Below, in pieces: positions 38,015 through 51,415 of a DNA stretch of 64,000 nucleotides. The notes below the pieces were generated by a model, which was given only the letters and a program-made list of their open reading frames with translations, had not been told where the DNA came from and ran no database searches. The DNA lies in assembly GCF_000830885.1 (NCBI RefSeq), contig NZ_CP006951.1, forward strand, positions 1-64,000, read 5' to 3'. How positions within the stretch are numbered: position 1 is the first letter of the stretch; each line of letters begins with the position of its first letter. The stretch is from Dehalococcoides mccartyi CG5. GTDB lineage: Bacteria > Chloroflexota > Dehalococcoidia > Dehalococcoidales > Dehalococcoidaceae. Both the position numbers and the translations under genes were made by a program.

Positions 38015-39114
38015 ACGTTAAACAGGAAGTTGGCGGTATCTCCGTCCTGTACTATATAGGTTTTGCCTTCCAGCCTCAGCTGACCGCGTTTTCTGACTTC
38101 CGCCAGTGAACCGGCGGTAAGCAGGTCACCGACGTGGACAATCTCTGCCCGTATATATCCCCGTTCTATATCGGAGTGGATTTTGCCGGCTGCTTTCTGG
38201 GATATAGTACCGCGGGTAATAGTCCAAGCCCGCACTTCGTCCGGCCCTACGGTAAAGAATGAGATAAGGTCTAAAAGGTCATAGGAAGCTCTTATGGTGC
38301 GGTCAAGTCCGGTTTCTTTAAGCCCGTAACTTGAGCGGAATTCGGTGGCTTCAGCCTCGTCCATATTTATCAGTTCGGCTTCCAGTTTGCCGCACATTAC
38401 AATCACCCTGTAGTTTTTGCCGCCGTAGCGGGTATTGAGTTCGGCTTCCATCTCGGCGGCCTTGGGCAGGTCATCTTCGCCGATGTTTATAACCATAAGC
38501 ACCGGTTTGTTGCTCAGAAACTGGTAACCGGACAGTATTTTGGCCTCTTCCTCATCCACTTCCATATCACGGACGGGAATATCTTTCTCCATGGCTTCTT
38601 TGATTCGGGCCATGAGTTCTTTTTCACGTTCCAGAGCGGCTCTCTCCGGGGGTTTGGCACTCTTCATCTGGCTGCCGATGCGGTTAAGCCTTTTTTCAAT
38701 AATAGTCAGGTCTGAAAAAATAAGCTCGGCATTCATGGTGGTCAGGTCACGTTCGGCGTTGATGCCGCCGGCAGGCAGAGGGATGGCGGTATCTTCAAAT
38801 GCCCGGATAACATTAAGCAGGGCATCTACGTTTTGCAGTTGGGTCAAAAGTTCACCTGAAAAAGAGCTGTCTTTAGTGCCGCCTTTGAGAGATGCCCCCA
38901 CGTCAAAATATTTTATTTCGGCCGGGGTGAGTTTCTTGGGGTGGAACATTTCTTCCAGGGGACTCAAACGGGCATCAGGCACCTTTACAATGCCTACGTT
39001 GGCCGAACTACTCTGTGAATAAGAGCCGGTGGCGGCGTTACTGCGGGTAGCGGCGTTGAAAATGGTGGTGCGTCCGCTTTTAGCCAGACCTATTATACCT
39101 ATTGTTACTGCCAT
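38011..39114 (-). CDS. ychF: YchF/OLA1-family NTPase
   Basis: 367-aa OBG-HflX-like NTPase with a C-terminal TGS (DUF933) domain (RAWTITRGTISQKAAGKIHSDIERGYIRAEIVHVGDLLT). The P-loop reads GLAKSGRTT: the essential Lys of GxxxxGK[ST] is Arg (codon CGC). The specificity motif is NIGE (NxxE-like, typical for ATP-using YchF). A central coiled coil (about 130-190) is present. It overlaps the previous gene by 4 nt tail-to-tail. Confidence 0.92.
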   Translation of the reverse strand: MAVTIGIIGLAKSGRTTIFNAATRSNAATGSYSQSSSANVGIVKVPDARLSPLEEMFHPKKLTPAEIKYFDVGASLKGGTKDSSFSGELLTQLQNVDALLNVIRAFEDTAIPLPAGGINAERDLTTMNAELIFSDLTIIEKRLNRIGSQMKSAKPPERAALEREKELMARIKEAMEKDIPVRDMEVDEEEAKILSGYQFLSNKPVLMVINIGEDDLPKAAEMEAELNTRYGGKNYRVIVMCGKLEAELINMDEAEATEFRSSYGLKETGLDRTIRASYDLLDLISFFTVGPDEVRAWTITRGTISQKAAGKIHSDIERGYIRAEIVHVGDLLTAGSLAEVRKRGQLRLEGKTYIVQDGDTANFLFNV

Positions 39115-39135
39115 ATATTACTTTCGCTTTTGCTC

Positions 39136-39378
39136 CTAGATATCGTTTTTGCGGCTGTTTTTGAGTACGTCTCTGGATACCTTGAGAGCCAGATCACGTT
39201 CACCGTAATTTGCCTTGGTATTGCAGGCAATGTCCAGCAGGGCACACAGTGCCTCGTAGGAACCAAAGCGGGCAATATGTTTAATGGTCTTTTCCCTTAT
39301 TTCAGGGGCTATTTCCATGTCATTGGCAATGGCAATATGTTTGCGGAGTTCGTAGGGCATCACAACTTCTTCGGGCAT
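39136..39378 (-). CDS. Small all-helical protein of unknown function
   Basis: 80-aa protein (MPEEVVMPYELRKHIAIAND, then helices with LCALLDIACNTKANYGERDLALKVSRDVLKNS). It looks like a helical-repeat fragment. GGAGG lies 10 nt before the ATG. It is 21 nt upstream of ychF on the same strand, so they form a two-gene unit. No family recognised with certainty. Confidence 0.65.
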   Translation of the reverse strand: MPEEVVMPYELRKHIAIANDMEIAPEIREKTIKHIARFGSYEALCALLDIACNTKANYGERDLALKVSRDVLKNSRKNDI

Positions 39379-39499
39379 TGTTTCAAATCCTCCAAGTGTA
39401 GCTTACGGGCAGATTGTAACATACTGTAAGGCATTTTTGCACTAAACTTCAAAGGTTACGTACCCGCTTTCTTATGCTACAATATCAGCCGAAGGTGGC

Positions 39500-40534
39500 T
39501 TGAATTTGCTGTATATTTTTACCGGCAGTGATGATTTTTCCCTGAAAGAACGCTTGAAGCAGATAAAACAGGCTTTGGGTGATGAGTCTTTGGCTTCGGC
39601 CAATACCACTCTGCTGGAAGCTAAAAACCTGACGGCTGCCGAACTTTTAAATTACGTACAGACTATTCCCTTTTTAGCTCCTGCCCGGCTGGTTATAGTG
39701 AACGGACTGCTGGAGAGGTTTGAGGGTGCAAAGGGCAAAACTGCCGCCAAGGATACCGCAAACAAAAACAGCCCTGATGAGTTTGCCCGGGCACTGGATA
39801 ATCTGCCTCCGACAACTCTGGCGGTGCTTTTGGACTATACTACTGCCAAAGATGGTGACTACCGCGAAAAAGAAAAAGTGTCCGTTTTGGCAACCAACCC
39901 CCTTTTCAAAATAATAGGCAGCCGTGCCGAGGTTAAGCATTTTGCACCTCTTTCTGCCCAAAACCTGCCCGGTTGGGTAATGCAGCGTGCCAAACAATCT
40001 TCTATCCAGATGTCTGTTCCGGCTGCCCGTTTGCTGGGCCGCTTGGCGGGGCCCGATTTGTGGGCACTTTCTACCGAGATTGAAAAACTGGGATTGTATG
40101 CACAGGGGCGGGTGATAGAGGAAGCAGATGTGCAGGCTATGGTGGGCTATGCTCAGGAAGTAAATATATTCTCTCTGGTGGATGCTATACTGGACTGTAA
40201 GGTTAAAGAAGCCCAGCAGTCTCTGGCGGCTTTTACTGCTGGCGGCGGGTCACCCGGTTTTCTGCTCTTCATGCTGGTACGCCAGCTTCGGCTGATGGTG
40301 CGTTATACTGCCCTTAAAAAACGGGGATTGAAGGAAGCAGAGGTTTTCAAGGTTATGGGCGGTTCGGAATACGCCCTCAGGAAAACGGCCTCTCAGGCTG
40401 TATGCCAGAATATGGACAGCCTTAAAAATATTTACACTAAACTGCTTGAGACAGACCTCTATATAAAAACCGGCCGCTTTGAACCGGAGCTGGCCTTGAG
40501 TTTGCTGGTTGCCGAACTTTGCGGGAGAAAATAG
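39500..40534 (+). CDS. holA: DNA polymerase III delta subunit
   Basis: Clamp-loader wrench that opens the beta clamp. 344-aa protein with FTGSDDFSLKERLKQIKQALG, PFLAPARLVIVNGLLERF and DLWALSTEIEKLGLY. The start is TTG; TACAAT at 39478-39483 is the possible -10. DUF1887-type insert is absent. Followed after 1 nt by a VTT-domain gene. Confidence 0.93.
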   Translation: MNLLYIFTGSDDFSLKERLKQIKQALGDESLASANTTLLEAKNLTAAELLNYVQTIPFLAPARLVIVNGLLERFEGAKGKTAAKDTANKNSPDEFARALDNLPPTTLAVLLDYTTAKDGDYREKEKVSVLATNPLFKIIGSRAEVKHFAPLSAQNLPGWVMQRAKQSSIQMSVPAARLLGRLAGPDLWALSTEIEKLGLYAQGRVIEEADVQAMVGYAQEVNIFSLVDAILDCKVKEAQQSLAAFTAGGGSPGFLLFMLVRQLRLMVRYTALKKRGLKEAEVFKVMGGSEYALRKTASQAVCQNMDSLKNIYTKLLETDLYIKTGRFEPELALSLLVAELCGRK

Positions 40535-40535
40535 C

Positions 40536-41147
40536 TTGGAAGAAAAACAAAAACAGTCTCTCAGGGAACAACTGAAAACAGTAAAATGGGGCAGTCTTTT
40601 ATTAACCTTTGGGGCTCTTATAGCACTCAGTTTTCTGTTGGCCTGGGGACTTAATTCGCTGGTAGACAGTCTGGATATACCCCTTGATGAATATGCCTGG
40701 CTGACGTACCTGCTGGTTTTTGTTATGTCTATACTGGCTAATGCCACGGTTATAGCCCCGGTGCCTTTTGCTATTTCCATTATGGTTGCTGCCGCAACCA
40801 ATTTTAATCCGGTGCTGGTAGCTCTGTTCGGTGCTCTGGGCGGCAGTCTGGGTGAAATGAGCGGTTATTTTGCCGGCCGGTTAGGTAAAAAACTGGCCAT
40901 TCCCGAAGGTCTGGTGGGTTACAACCGGGTGGAAATCTGGATACAGAAATACGGTGCTTGGGCTATCGCCTTTCTGGCTGCCCAGCCGATAGTGCCTTTT
41001 GATGTGGGAGGGCTGATTGCCGGATTGGCACGCATGCCTGTTCACAAGTTTTTGCCGGCGCTGTTCCTAGGCAAATTCCCCAAATATATTATTCTGATAT
41101 ATGCCGGAATTGGTTTGATGGACTGGCTGCCATTCCTGAAGGCCTAG
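40536..41147 (+). CDS. VTT/SNARE-associated (DedA-like) membrane protein
   Basis: 203-aa protein with about four membrane helices. The DedA signature region ALFGALGGSLGEMSGYFAGRLGKKL and YGAWAIAFLAAQPIVPFDVGGLIAGLARMPVHKFLPALFLGKFPKY is clear. Flippase-like role for such proteins is known in other bacteria. The start is TTG directly after holA stop, with GGGAGA 7 nt upstream. Confidence 0.85.
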   Translation: MEEKQKQSLREQLKTVKWGSLLLTFGALIALSFLLAWGLNSLVDSLDIPLDEYAWLTYLLVFVMSILANATVIAPVPFAISIMVAAATNFNPVLVALFGALGGSLGEMSGYFAGRLGKKLAIPEGLVGYNRVEIWIQKYGAWAIAFLAAQPIVPFDVGGLIAGLARMPVHKFLPALFLGKFPKYIILIYAGIGLMDWLPFLKA

Positions 41148-41181
41148 GGTTATTCACTTTAACTAAAAATAGGGGGCTTTA

Positions 41182-42189
41182 TTGAACCGTAGTAATTCAG
41201 AGGTTATGAGCAAGCCCTGTTTGTGTCTGGATATAGGCGGCAGTAAAATCCGTTCGGCGGTGGTCACCCATGACGGACGGGTGGTGGCTTGGGAACAGGA
41301 GCCTACCTGTGCCCTCAACGGGGTAACGGGTGTATTTGAGAGCATCTGCCTGGTGCTTGACCGCTTGCTTGAGCGTAACAACCTGAATACCTCACAGTTT
41401 GAGGCACTTGCTGCGGCGGTTGCCGGGGGTATAGATATGCCAAACGGGCTGGTTACCCAGTCTCCCCATTTGCCCGACTGGCGGGACGTGCCCCTCAGGG
41501 ATATGCTTACAGAACGTTATCTCAAGACCTTTATTATAAATGATGCTTCGGCTGCGGCACTGGGTGAACACCGTCTGGGAGTGGGGCTGGGAGTTAAAAA
41601 TCTGGTTTACCTGACCGTTTCCACCGGTATCGGGGGCGGTATTATTATAAATAACGAGCTGTATCTGGGGCAGAGCGGCTGTGCCGGTGAAATAGGGCAT
41701 ATGTGTCTGGATATAAACGGTAAGGAAGATGTCTGCGGCAACAAAGGCTGTTTAGAAACACTGGCTTCGGGTACGGCTATTGTCAGCAGGGTTCAGACCG
41801 AACTTGCTGGGGGTGAATTTTCCATACTGGTAGAACGCTTCAAGGCGGATTATTCGGCTTTGACCGCAGAGGATATAGGCAGGGCGGCTTCAGAGGGTGA
41901 CAGGCTGTGTCTGGGGATTATCCGTCAGGCAGGGGAATATCTGGGAATCGGGCTGGTGAATATTGCCAATATATTTAACCCGGAGCTTATTATACTGGGG
42001 GGCGGGGTTTCCAAGCTGGGAGAGATATTTATTGAGCCTGCCCGCCAAGTGCTTTATAAACGGGCTTTCCGTCTGGCGGGGGATGATGTCCGCCTGATAG
42101 TTTCTGTTCTGGGGGATAATGCCGGGGTGATTGGGGCAGCTCTGTATGCCTATGCCTGTCTGGATAGTGCGAACAACCAGCCTCAGTGA
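41182..42189 (+). CDS. ROK-family sugar kinase
   Basis: 335-aa kinase with the ATP motif LDIGGSKIRSAVV near 16, substrate part ASAAALGEHRLG near 127, STGIGGGIIINNELYLGQSGCAGEIGHMCLD and the zinc motif CGNKGCLET. Probably a glucokinase, but D. mccartyi-like organisms do not live on sugars, so gluconeogenic or cell-wall sugar use is possible. The start is TTG with AGGGGG 5 nt upstream; ATG at 41206 is an alternative. Confidence 0.9.
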   Translation: MNRSNSEVMSKPCLCLDIGGSKIRSAVVTHDGRVVAWEQEPTCALNGVTGVFESICLVLDRLLERNNLNTSQFEALAAAVAGGIDMPNGLVTQSPHLPDWRDVPLRDMLTERYLKTFIINDASAAALGEHRLGVGLGVKNLVYLTVSTGIGGGIIINNELYLGQSGCAGEIGHMCLDINGKEDVCGNKGCLETLASGTAIVSRVQTELAGGEFSILVERFKADYSALTAEDIGRAASEGDRLCLGIIRQAGEYLGIGLVNIANIFNPELIILGGGVSKLGEIFIEPARQVLYKRAFRLAGDDVRLIVSVLGDNAGVIGAALYAYACLDSANNQPQ

Positions 42190-42231
42190 ACCCTATATAT
42201 AATATAGAAGACCCGCTGTGGATTATTAAAA

Positions 42232-42260
42232 TTGACAGCTTGATGAGCTTAAACTAAAAT
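42232..42260 (+). promoter_or_regulatory. Promoter of alaS
   Basis: Consensus TTGACA, 17-bp spacer, TAAAAT; a leader of ~20 nt gives no room for a T-box. It is the same arrangement as that before the trk operon. Confidence 0.75.
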
Positions 42261-42287
42261 CGTATTTATCTTATCTATCTACTTGAA

Positions 42288-44918
42288 ATGGCAGGTGCGG
42301 CTTTGTTTAGCAGTGATGAATTACGCGAAAATTATCTGAAATTTTTTGAGGAGAAGGGGCATAAGCGGATTGCCAGTTCTTCCCTGATACCCCACAATGA
42401 CCCCACCCTTCTTTTAACTACCGCCGGCATGGTGCAGTTCAAGCCCTATTATCTGGGGGTGGCCAAGCCTGAAAATCCTCGTATGGCCTCCTGCCAGAAA
42501 TGTTTCCGCACTACCGACATTGAATCAGTGGGCGACGCCAGCCACCTGACCTTGTTTGAAATGCTGGGCAACTTCAGCATCGGCAACTACTTTAAAAAAG
42601 AAGCTATTGCCTGGGCTTGGGAATATGTAACCCAAAGGCTAAATATACCTGCCGAAAGGCTCTGGATAACAGTCTATCTGGATGATGACGAGGCTATTGC
42701 CCTCTGGAAGGAACAGGGAGTACCCGAAAACCGGATAGTCCGGCTGGATGCGGCTGACAACTTCTGGGGACCGGCCGGGGATTCAGGTCCCTGCGGCCCT
42801 TGCAGTGAAATCCACTATGATTTCGGGCAGGAAACGGGCTGCGGCAAGGCGGATTGCAACCCCTCCTGCAAGTGCGGCCGTTTCTGTGAAATATGGAATC
42901 TGGTATTTGTCCAGTTTAATCAGGACAAGAGCGGCAAGCGTCAAAACCTGCCTGCCCCCAGCATTGATACCGGCATGGGGCTGGAACGCCTGACTATACT
43001 GATGCAGTCCAAGAAAAACGTATACGAAACCGATATATTTGCCCCAATTGTGGAAAAAGCCTGCCTGCTTTCGGGCAGGAAATACGGGTGTGATGCCGCA
43101 ACTGACAGAGCCCTGCGGATAGTATCCGAACACAGCCGGGGCATTACCTTTCTGATTGCTGACGGGGTTATTCCGGACAAGGCGGGGCGGGGCTATGTGC
43201 TTCGCCGTCTGCTTCGGCGGGCAGTCCTTTTCGGGCGCAGGCTGGGATTGGAAAGACCCTTCTTGGTGGATATGGCCGGGGCGGTTATTAACCGTATGAG
43301 CGGCATTTATCCTGAACTTAAAAAACGGCAAACCTATGTACTGGAGATGATAGCCAGTGAGGAAGCCCGTTTTTCGGAAACGCTGGCTACCGGTCTGGAG
43401 CTTCTGGAAGAGATAGTCCGCCAGACCAAAGGAGGGCGGATTTCCGGGCAGGATGCCTTTAAACTGTACGATACTTACGGCTTTCCGGTGGAGATGACTA
43501 CCGAAATAGCCGCCGAAAAGGGCTTGAGTGTAGACCTTGATGGATTTGAATCCGAAATGGAAATCCAGCGTACCAAAGCCCGTTCCAGCCGTAAGTTCAG
43601 CTTTGATGCGGCGGCTACCGCTGAGGCAGTCAAGAATATGCGCCATGCCGAAAAAACCTGTTTTGTGGGATACGAACTTGCCATTCAGAAATCAACTATT
43701 AAAGATATTCTGACCGAGGGCGGCACAGTTGACAGTATAGAAGAGGGTGACGAGGCCAGCATAGTGCTGGATGAGAGCCCTTTTTATGCCGAAATGGGCG
43801 GACAGGTGGGCGATACCGGTGAGATTATAACCGATGCAGGGCGTTTTGAGGTTAAAAATACCCTCCACCTGCCCAACGGGGTTTTTCTGCATCAGGGGCG
43901 AGTGATAAATGGCTGCCTGAAGATATCTGAAGCGGCTACTGCCCATATAAATGAAGAACGCCGGCGGGATATTGCCCGCAACCATACCGCTACCCATATA
44001 CTCCAGACGGCTCTCAGGGAAGTGCTGGGTGAGCAGGTTCAGCAGAGGGGTTCGGTGGTAACGCCTGACCGCCTCCGATTTGACTTTTCCCATCTGAAAC
44101 CTATGAGTAAAGATGAAATGCGGCGGGTAGAGGAATTTGTGAATGACAAAATCCGCCGCAATCTGCCGGTTTATGCCGAAGAAATGCCCTACCGCCACGC
44201 TCTGGAGGAGGGTGTAACTGCCCTTTTTGGGGAAAAATACGGTGACAGGGTACGGGTGCTCAGGGTGGGGCGTCCAGCGGTTTCAGCTGAACTTTGCGGC
44301 GGTACCCATGTGACCGCCAGCGGTGAAATAGCCTTGTTCAAGATAATGAGTGAAAGCAGTGTGGGGGCAGGTCTTCGGCGTATTGAAGCTGTAACCGGGC
44401 GGGAGGCTGAGGCTTTCATTAATCTCCAGCAGGACAGTTTGTCCGAACTTTCGGGCATGCTGGAATCTACTGCGGAAGAATCACCGCGCAAACTGGCTGA
44501 ACTGAAAGAAGAAATAGATACGCTTAAGAAAGCAGTCCAAAATCTGGAACGCCAGATGTCCCGGGGTGAGGCGGAAGAGCTGCTTTCCAAAGCTGAAGAT
44601 TACAAAGGGGTCAAACTGCTGGTCAGCCGTATGACCTCGGTCAATGCTGATACCCTGCGTGAGACGGCTGATTTCCTGCGGGACAAACTGGGCAGCGGGG
44701 TAATAGTGCTGGGTACGGTTACCGAAGACAAGCCGTTCTTCCTGTGCATGGTAACCCCTGATCTGATTGCCAAAGGATATCATGCCGGTAATATTGTTAA
44801 GAAACTTTCCCAGATAGCCGGCGGCGGCGGTGGCGGCAAGCCGAATATGGCTCAGGGCGGCGGGCGTGACAAGTCCAAACTGGACGAAGCTCTTCAGGCT
44901 GTAAAGGGAATGATATAA
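42288..44918 (+). CDS. alaS: Alanyl-tRNA synthetase
   Basis: Charges tRNA-Ala (one such tRNA, GGC anticodon, is in this window). 876-aa class II enzyme: [55 protein letters not shown], and an editing domain ([15 protein letters not shown] near 565, [16 protein letters not shown] with the CxxxH zinc site near 665). A C-Ala coiled coil and oligomerisation domain follow, ending with [18 protein letters not shown] used; an internal TTG five codons in is possible. Confidence 0.98.
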   Translation: MAGAALFSSDELRENYLKFFEEKGHKRIASSSLIPHNDPTLLLTTAGMVQFKPYYLGVAKPENPRMASCQKCFRTTDIESVGDASHLTLFEMLGNFSIGNYFKKEAIAWAWEYVTQRLNIPAERLWITVYLDDDEAIALWKEQGVPENRIVRLDAADNFWGPAGDSGPCGPCSEIHYDFGQETGCGKADCNPSCKCGRFCEIWNLVFVQFNQDKSGKRQNLPAPSIDTGMGLERLTILMQSKKNVYETDIFAPIVEKACLLSGRKYGCDAATDRALRIVSEHSRGITFLIADGVIPDKAGRGYVLRRLLRRAVLFGRRLGLERPFLVDMAGAVINRMSGIYPELKKRQTYVLEMIASEEARFSETLATGLELLEEIVRQTKGGRISGQDAFKLYDTYGFPVEMTTEIAAEKGLSVDLDGFESEMEIQRTKARSSRKFSFDAAATAEAVKNMRHAEKTCFVGYELAIQKSTIKDILTEGGTVDSIEEGDEASIVLDESPFYAEMGGQVGDTGEIITDAGRFEVKNTLHLPNGVFLHQGRVINGCLKISEAATAHINEERRRDIARNHTATHILQTALREVLGEQVQQRGSVVTPDRLRFDFSHLKPMSKDEMRRVEEFVNDKIRRNLPVYAEEMPYRHALEEGVTALFGEKYGDRVRVLRVGRPAVSAELCGGTHVTASGEIALFKIMSESSVGAGLRRIEAVTGREAEAFINLQQDSLSELSGMLESTAEESPRKLAELKEEIDTLKKAVQNLERQMSRGEAEELLSKAEDYKGVKLLVSRMTSVNADTLRETADFLRDKLGSGVIVLGTVTEDKPFFLCMVTPDLIAKGYHAGNIVKKLSQIAGGGGGGKPNMAQGGGRDKSKLDEALQAVKGMI

Positions 44919-44940
44919 AGAACCGTTTTGGAGGGGTAAA

Positions 44941-45366
44941 ATAGGCCGTATACTGGCGCTGGACGTGGGTGACAAGTGGATAGGGGCGGCTTTGAGCGAC
45001 CCCTTAAGGATACTGGCTTCCCCTTTGGTTATACTTCGGCGTGACGATGATACCAAGACACTGGAAAATATTGAAAGTCTGGTCAAAACCCATCAGCCTG
45101 ATCTGCTTATTATCGGTCTGCCTATATCTCTAAATGGTACTATCGGCCCGCAGGCGGAGAAGGTTAAAAGTTTCAGTGAACTACTTTCAAGGCATTTAAA
45201 TATAGAAATTATTTACCGGGATGAACGCTTTTCTACCGACGAAGCCCGCCGCAAAATGAATGACAGCGGTAAGAATAATAAAACCGTCCGGGATGATGCA
45301 GCAGCGGCAGCGGTTATTCTGCAGGACTATCTGGACGAAACCAATCCGCCTTGTTGCCAGCCTTAA
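44941..45366 (+). CDS. ruvX: Putative pre-16S rRNA nuclease / Holliday junction resolvase YqgF
   Basis: RNase H-fold enzyme, length 141 aa. A GTG at 44965 would give a protein without the first catalytic Asp. The frame extends upstream to include [15 protein letters not shown], with the essential Asp of LDVG. GGAGGGG lies at 44930-44936, 6 nt before an ATA codon, and no ATG, GTG or TTG is available in the proper place. I therefore call an ATA start (inference). Other motifs: [55 protein letters not shown]. Follows alaS by 22 nt, as in many Gram-positives. Confidence 0.93.
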
Positions 45367-46566
<1,200 letters not shown>

Positions 46567-46645
46567 TTATCACCTGACGAATGTCTGGCGGCTGAAGGTA
46601 AAAGACTGGAAGTAAGCAGGGGGCTGTTTTAAAGGCTATGTCTTC

Positions 46646-46654
46646 TGTTATGAT
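46646..46654 (+). promoter_or_regulatory. Extended -10 promoter of the alcohol dehydrogenase gene
   Basis: TGTTATGAT is an extended -10 (TGn-TATGAT) with a weak -35 (TTTTAA, 46627-46632). The predicted transcript starts at or next to the A of the ATG at 46661, so the mRNA is probably leaderless; no Shine-Dalgarno is visible. Confidence 0.5.
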
Positions 46655-46660
46655 GTGTTT

Positions 46661-47803
46661 ATGATAACAACATTTGACCTTTCTACCCGTATTATATTCG
46701 GGGTGGGCAGTATAAGCAGCCTGAATCACGAAGCCTCACTGCTGGGCAGGCATGCTTTGCTGGTCACGGGGAAAGATGCAGTACGCCGTTTAGGCATACT
46801 GGAGAGGGCCTTGTTCCTGCTTAAAGAGGCTTGTATACAAACCACTCTGTTTGACCATGTAGAGCCGAATCCCCGTTCATCTACAGTAGATGAGGGTATT
46901 AAACTGGCCAGAGCAAAAGGGGTAGACCTGATTATTGCTCTGGGGGGTGGGAGTGCCATGGATGCCGCCAAGGCAATTGCCTTTGGGCTAGCTTGTAACG
47001 GACCTGTTTGGGACTATATACAACAGGAAGAATACCCTGAGGGTGATTTATTACCCCTTATAATGATACCTACAGTTGCTGCCAGCGGCTCTGAAGCTAA
47101 TGGGAATGCAGTCATCTCCAACTGGGAAAAGCATGAGAAAAGGGTTATTTCCGACAACCGCCTTCAGCCCAAAGTGTCTTTGGTAGACCCCTTGCTGACA
47201 CTCAGCCTGCCTCCCCGCCAGACAGCTCAGGGCGGAGTGGATATTTTCTGCCATATAGCAGAGCCTTATCTGACCGTCGCAGACACCTCTCCTTTGCGGG
47301 ATGGAATGGCCGAGCTGGCCATGCGGCTGGTGGTGGAGTATTTGCCCAAAGCTGTTCAAACCCCGCATGACCTTCAGTCCCGTACCCAGCTTAGCTGGCT
47401 TTCAACTATTGCCTGTTCCCAGTTTATGTCACTGGGAGGCAAGAGCGGCAATATGACTATGCACGGCTTGGAGCATGCCTTAAGCGGTTACTATGATATT
47501 GCCCACGCTGATGGTCTGGCCGCCCTTCTACCGGCTTACATGCGAAACCTTTACCCGGTGCGCCGCCATCGGATAGAAATGCTGGGGGAAAAAGTATTCG
47601 GGCAGACAGACGGGATTTTGGCAGTAGAAAACTGGCTCAAAAAAAATAATATAAATTTCAGCCTAAAAGACCTTGGGGTTGCTGAAGCTAAAATTGAAGA
47701 AATAGCGGCTGCGGCAATCGTAATGTCCCCTTGGGTAAAAAACCACCCCGGCGTTCTTGACAAGAGGGTAGCCACAAGTCTATACTCTACTGCTTTTAAT
47801 TAA
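46661..47803 (+). CDS. Iron-containing alcohol dehydrogenase (BdhA/YugJ type)
   Basis: 380-aa group III NAD(P)-dependent dehydrogenase. NAD site IIALGGGSAMDAAKAIAFG near 90; metal ligands appear in GGVDIFCHIAEPYL near 191 (Asp, His), and MHGLEHALSGYYDIAHADGLAAL near 266-287 (two His). Substrate is probably a butanol-like alcohol or aldehyde; not known for the organism. A GTG two codons earlier is an alternative start. Monocistronic. Confidence 0.92.
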   Translation: MITTFDLSTRIIFGVGSISSLNHEASLLGRHALLVTGKDAVRRLGILERALFLLKEACIQTTLFDHVEPNPRSSTVDEGIKLARAKGVDLIIALGGGSAMDAAKAIAFGLACNGPVWDYIQQEEYPEGDLLPLIMIPTVAASGSEANGNAVISNWEKHEKRVISDNRLQPKVSLVDPLLTLSLPPRQTAQGGVDIFCHIAEPYLTVADTSPLRDGMAELAMRLVVEYLPKAVQTPHDLQSRTQLSWLSTIACSQFMSLGGKSGNMTMHGLEHALSGYYDIAHADGLAALLPAYMRNLYPVRRHRIEMLGEKVFGQTDGILAVENWLKKNNINFSLKDLGVAEAKIEEIAAAAIVMSPWVKNHPGVLDKRVATSLYSTAFN

Positions 47804-47871
47804 GCACCTTTAAATAGCTTAAAAATCTGAAAAAATCTCCAAGGTTTTTCCCGCTGAACGTGGGGTCGCCC

Positions 47872-47901
47872 TTGACAGCGGTTGAAGCAATGGGATATAA
47901 T
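47872..47901 (+). promoter_or_regulatory. rRNA promoter (consensus)
   Basis: Perfect TTGACA and TATAAT with an 18-bp spacer, the strongest promoter in the window. It is 170 bp upstream of mature 23S, so the 23S-5S unit is transcribed on its own, without 16S. Confidence 0.85.
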
Positions 47902-47981
47902 ACCCTTCGCCTCTGAATGAGGCAGAGAGATAAATGATAACAGTAGCCACATAAAAATTCGTTTAAGGTGAATCCAAGCTC

Positions 47982-48007
47982 GCGGCTTGGTAATGTTACC
48001 AAGCCGC
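47982..48007 (+). terminator. Strong hairpin in the rRNA leader
   Basis: 12-bp perfect stem (GCGGCTTGGTAA and its complement, 2-nt gap) followed by TTTATATTT, 75-110 nt after the rRNA start site. It has the shape of an intrinsic terminator or attenuator in the 23S leader. Confidence 0.5.
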
Positions 48008-48067
48008 TTTATATTTGTTACGCACTTTAAAAACTGAATACTACGGGTTAATATCAATTCCGAAGCA

Positions 48068-51016
<2,949 letters not shown>

Positions 51017-51113
51017 TGTTTCTGAATTGATATAAACCCATGTATTCAGTTAATATAGTGTAAACAAATATCGCTTGGATCAAAGTTAACAAGTGAATTA
51101 CTAATGTGCATCC

Positions 51114-51240
51114 GCTCCCCTGGTGGTTAGAGCGGGGTGGTACCACCCGTTCCCGTCCCGAACACGGTCGTGAAACGCCCCAGCGCAGACGATACTTAGG
51201 AGGCAACTCCTTGTGGAAAATATGCCACTGCCCGGGGAGC
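51114..51240 (+). rRNA. rrf: 5S ribosomal RNA
   Basis: Begins GCTCCCC and ends GGGGAGC, which pair as helix I. Conserved CCCGTTCCCGTCCCGAACACGG is present. Slightly longer than usual (~127 nt) because of the extended 3' half around AGGAGGCAACTCCTT; true ends may lie inside. It follows 23S by ~97 nt. Confidence 0.9.
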
Positions 51241-51301
51241 TTTGCTTTTTCATTCACTTGAAAGCAGAGCTCCATTTTCCCTCTGATATTTAATTAAAAA
51301 C

Positions 51302-51325
51302 AAGGCCCGTTAAGGGTCTTTTTTT
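51302..51325 (+). terminator. rRNA terminator
   Basis: 7-bp stem AAGGCCC/GGGTCTT (one G-T pair), loop GTTAA, followed by TTTTTTT. Confidence 0.85.
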
Positions 51326-51353
51326 ATTTCAAAGCTAATGCCCCCTATTTGCC

Positions 51354-51383
51354 TTTACACTTTCTTTTTGGCTGAGCTATAAT
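51354..51383 (+). promoter_or_regulatory. Promoter of clpC
   Basis: TTTACA, 18-bp spacer, perfect TATAAT. No CIRCE or CtsR-type heptad repeat was recognised in the clpC upstream region. Confidence 0.75.
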
Positions 51384-51415
51384 AAGAGTACTAACCGAGT
51401 GAAAGTAAAAAAATT

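Noticed and set aside
51114-51170. GGGGTGGTACCACCCG resembles a T-box core
   Set aside because: It is part of 5S rRNA helices; no synthetase gene is controlled from it.
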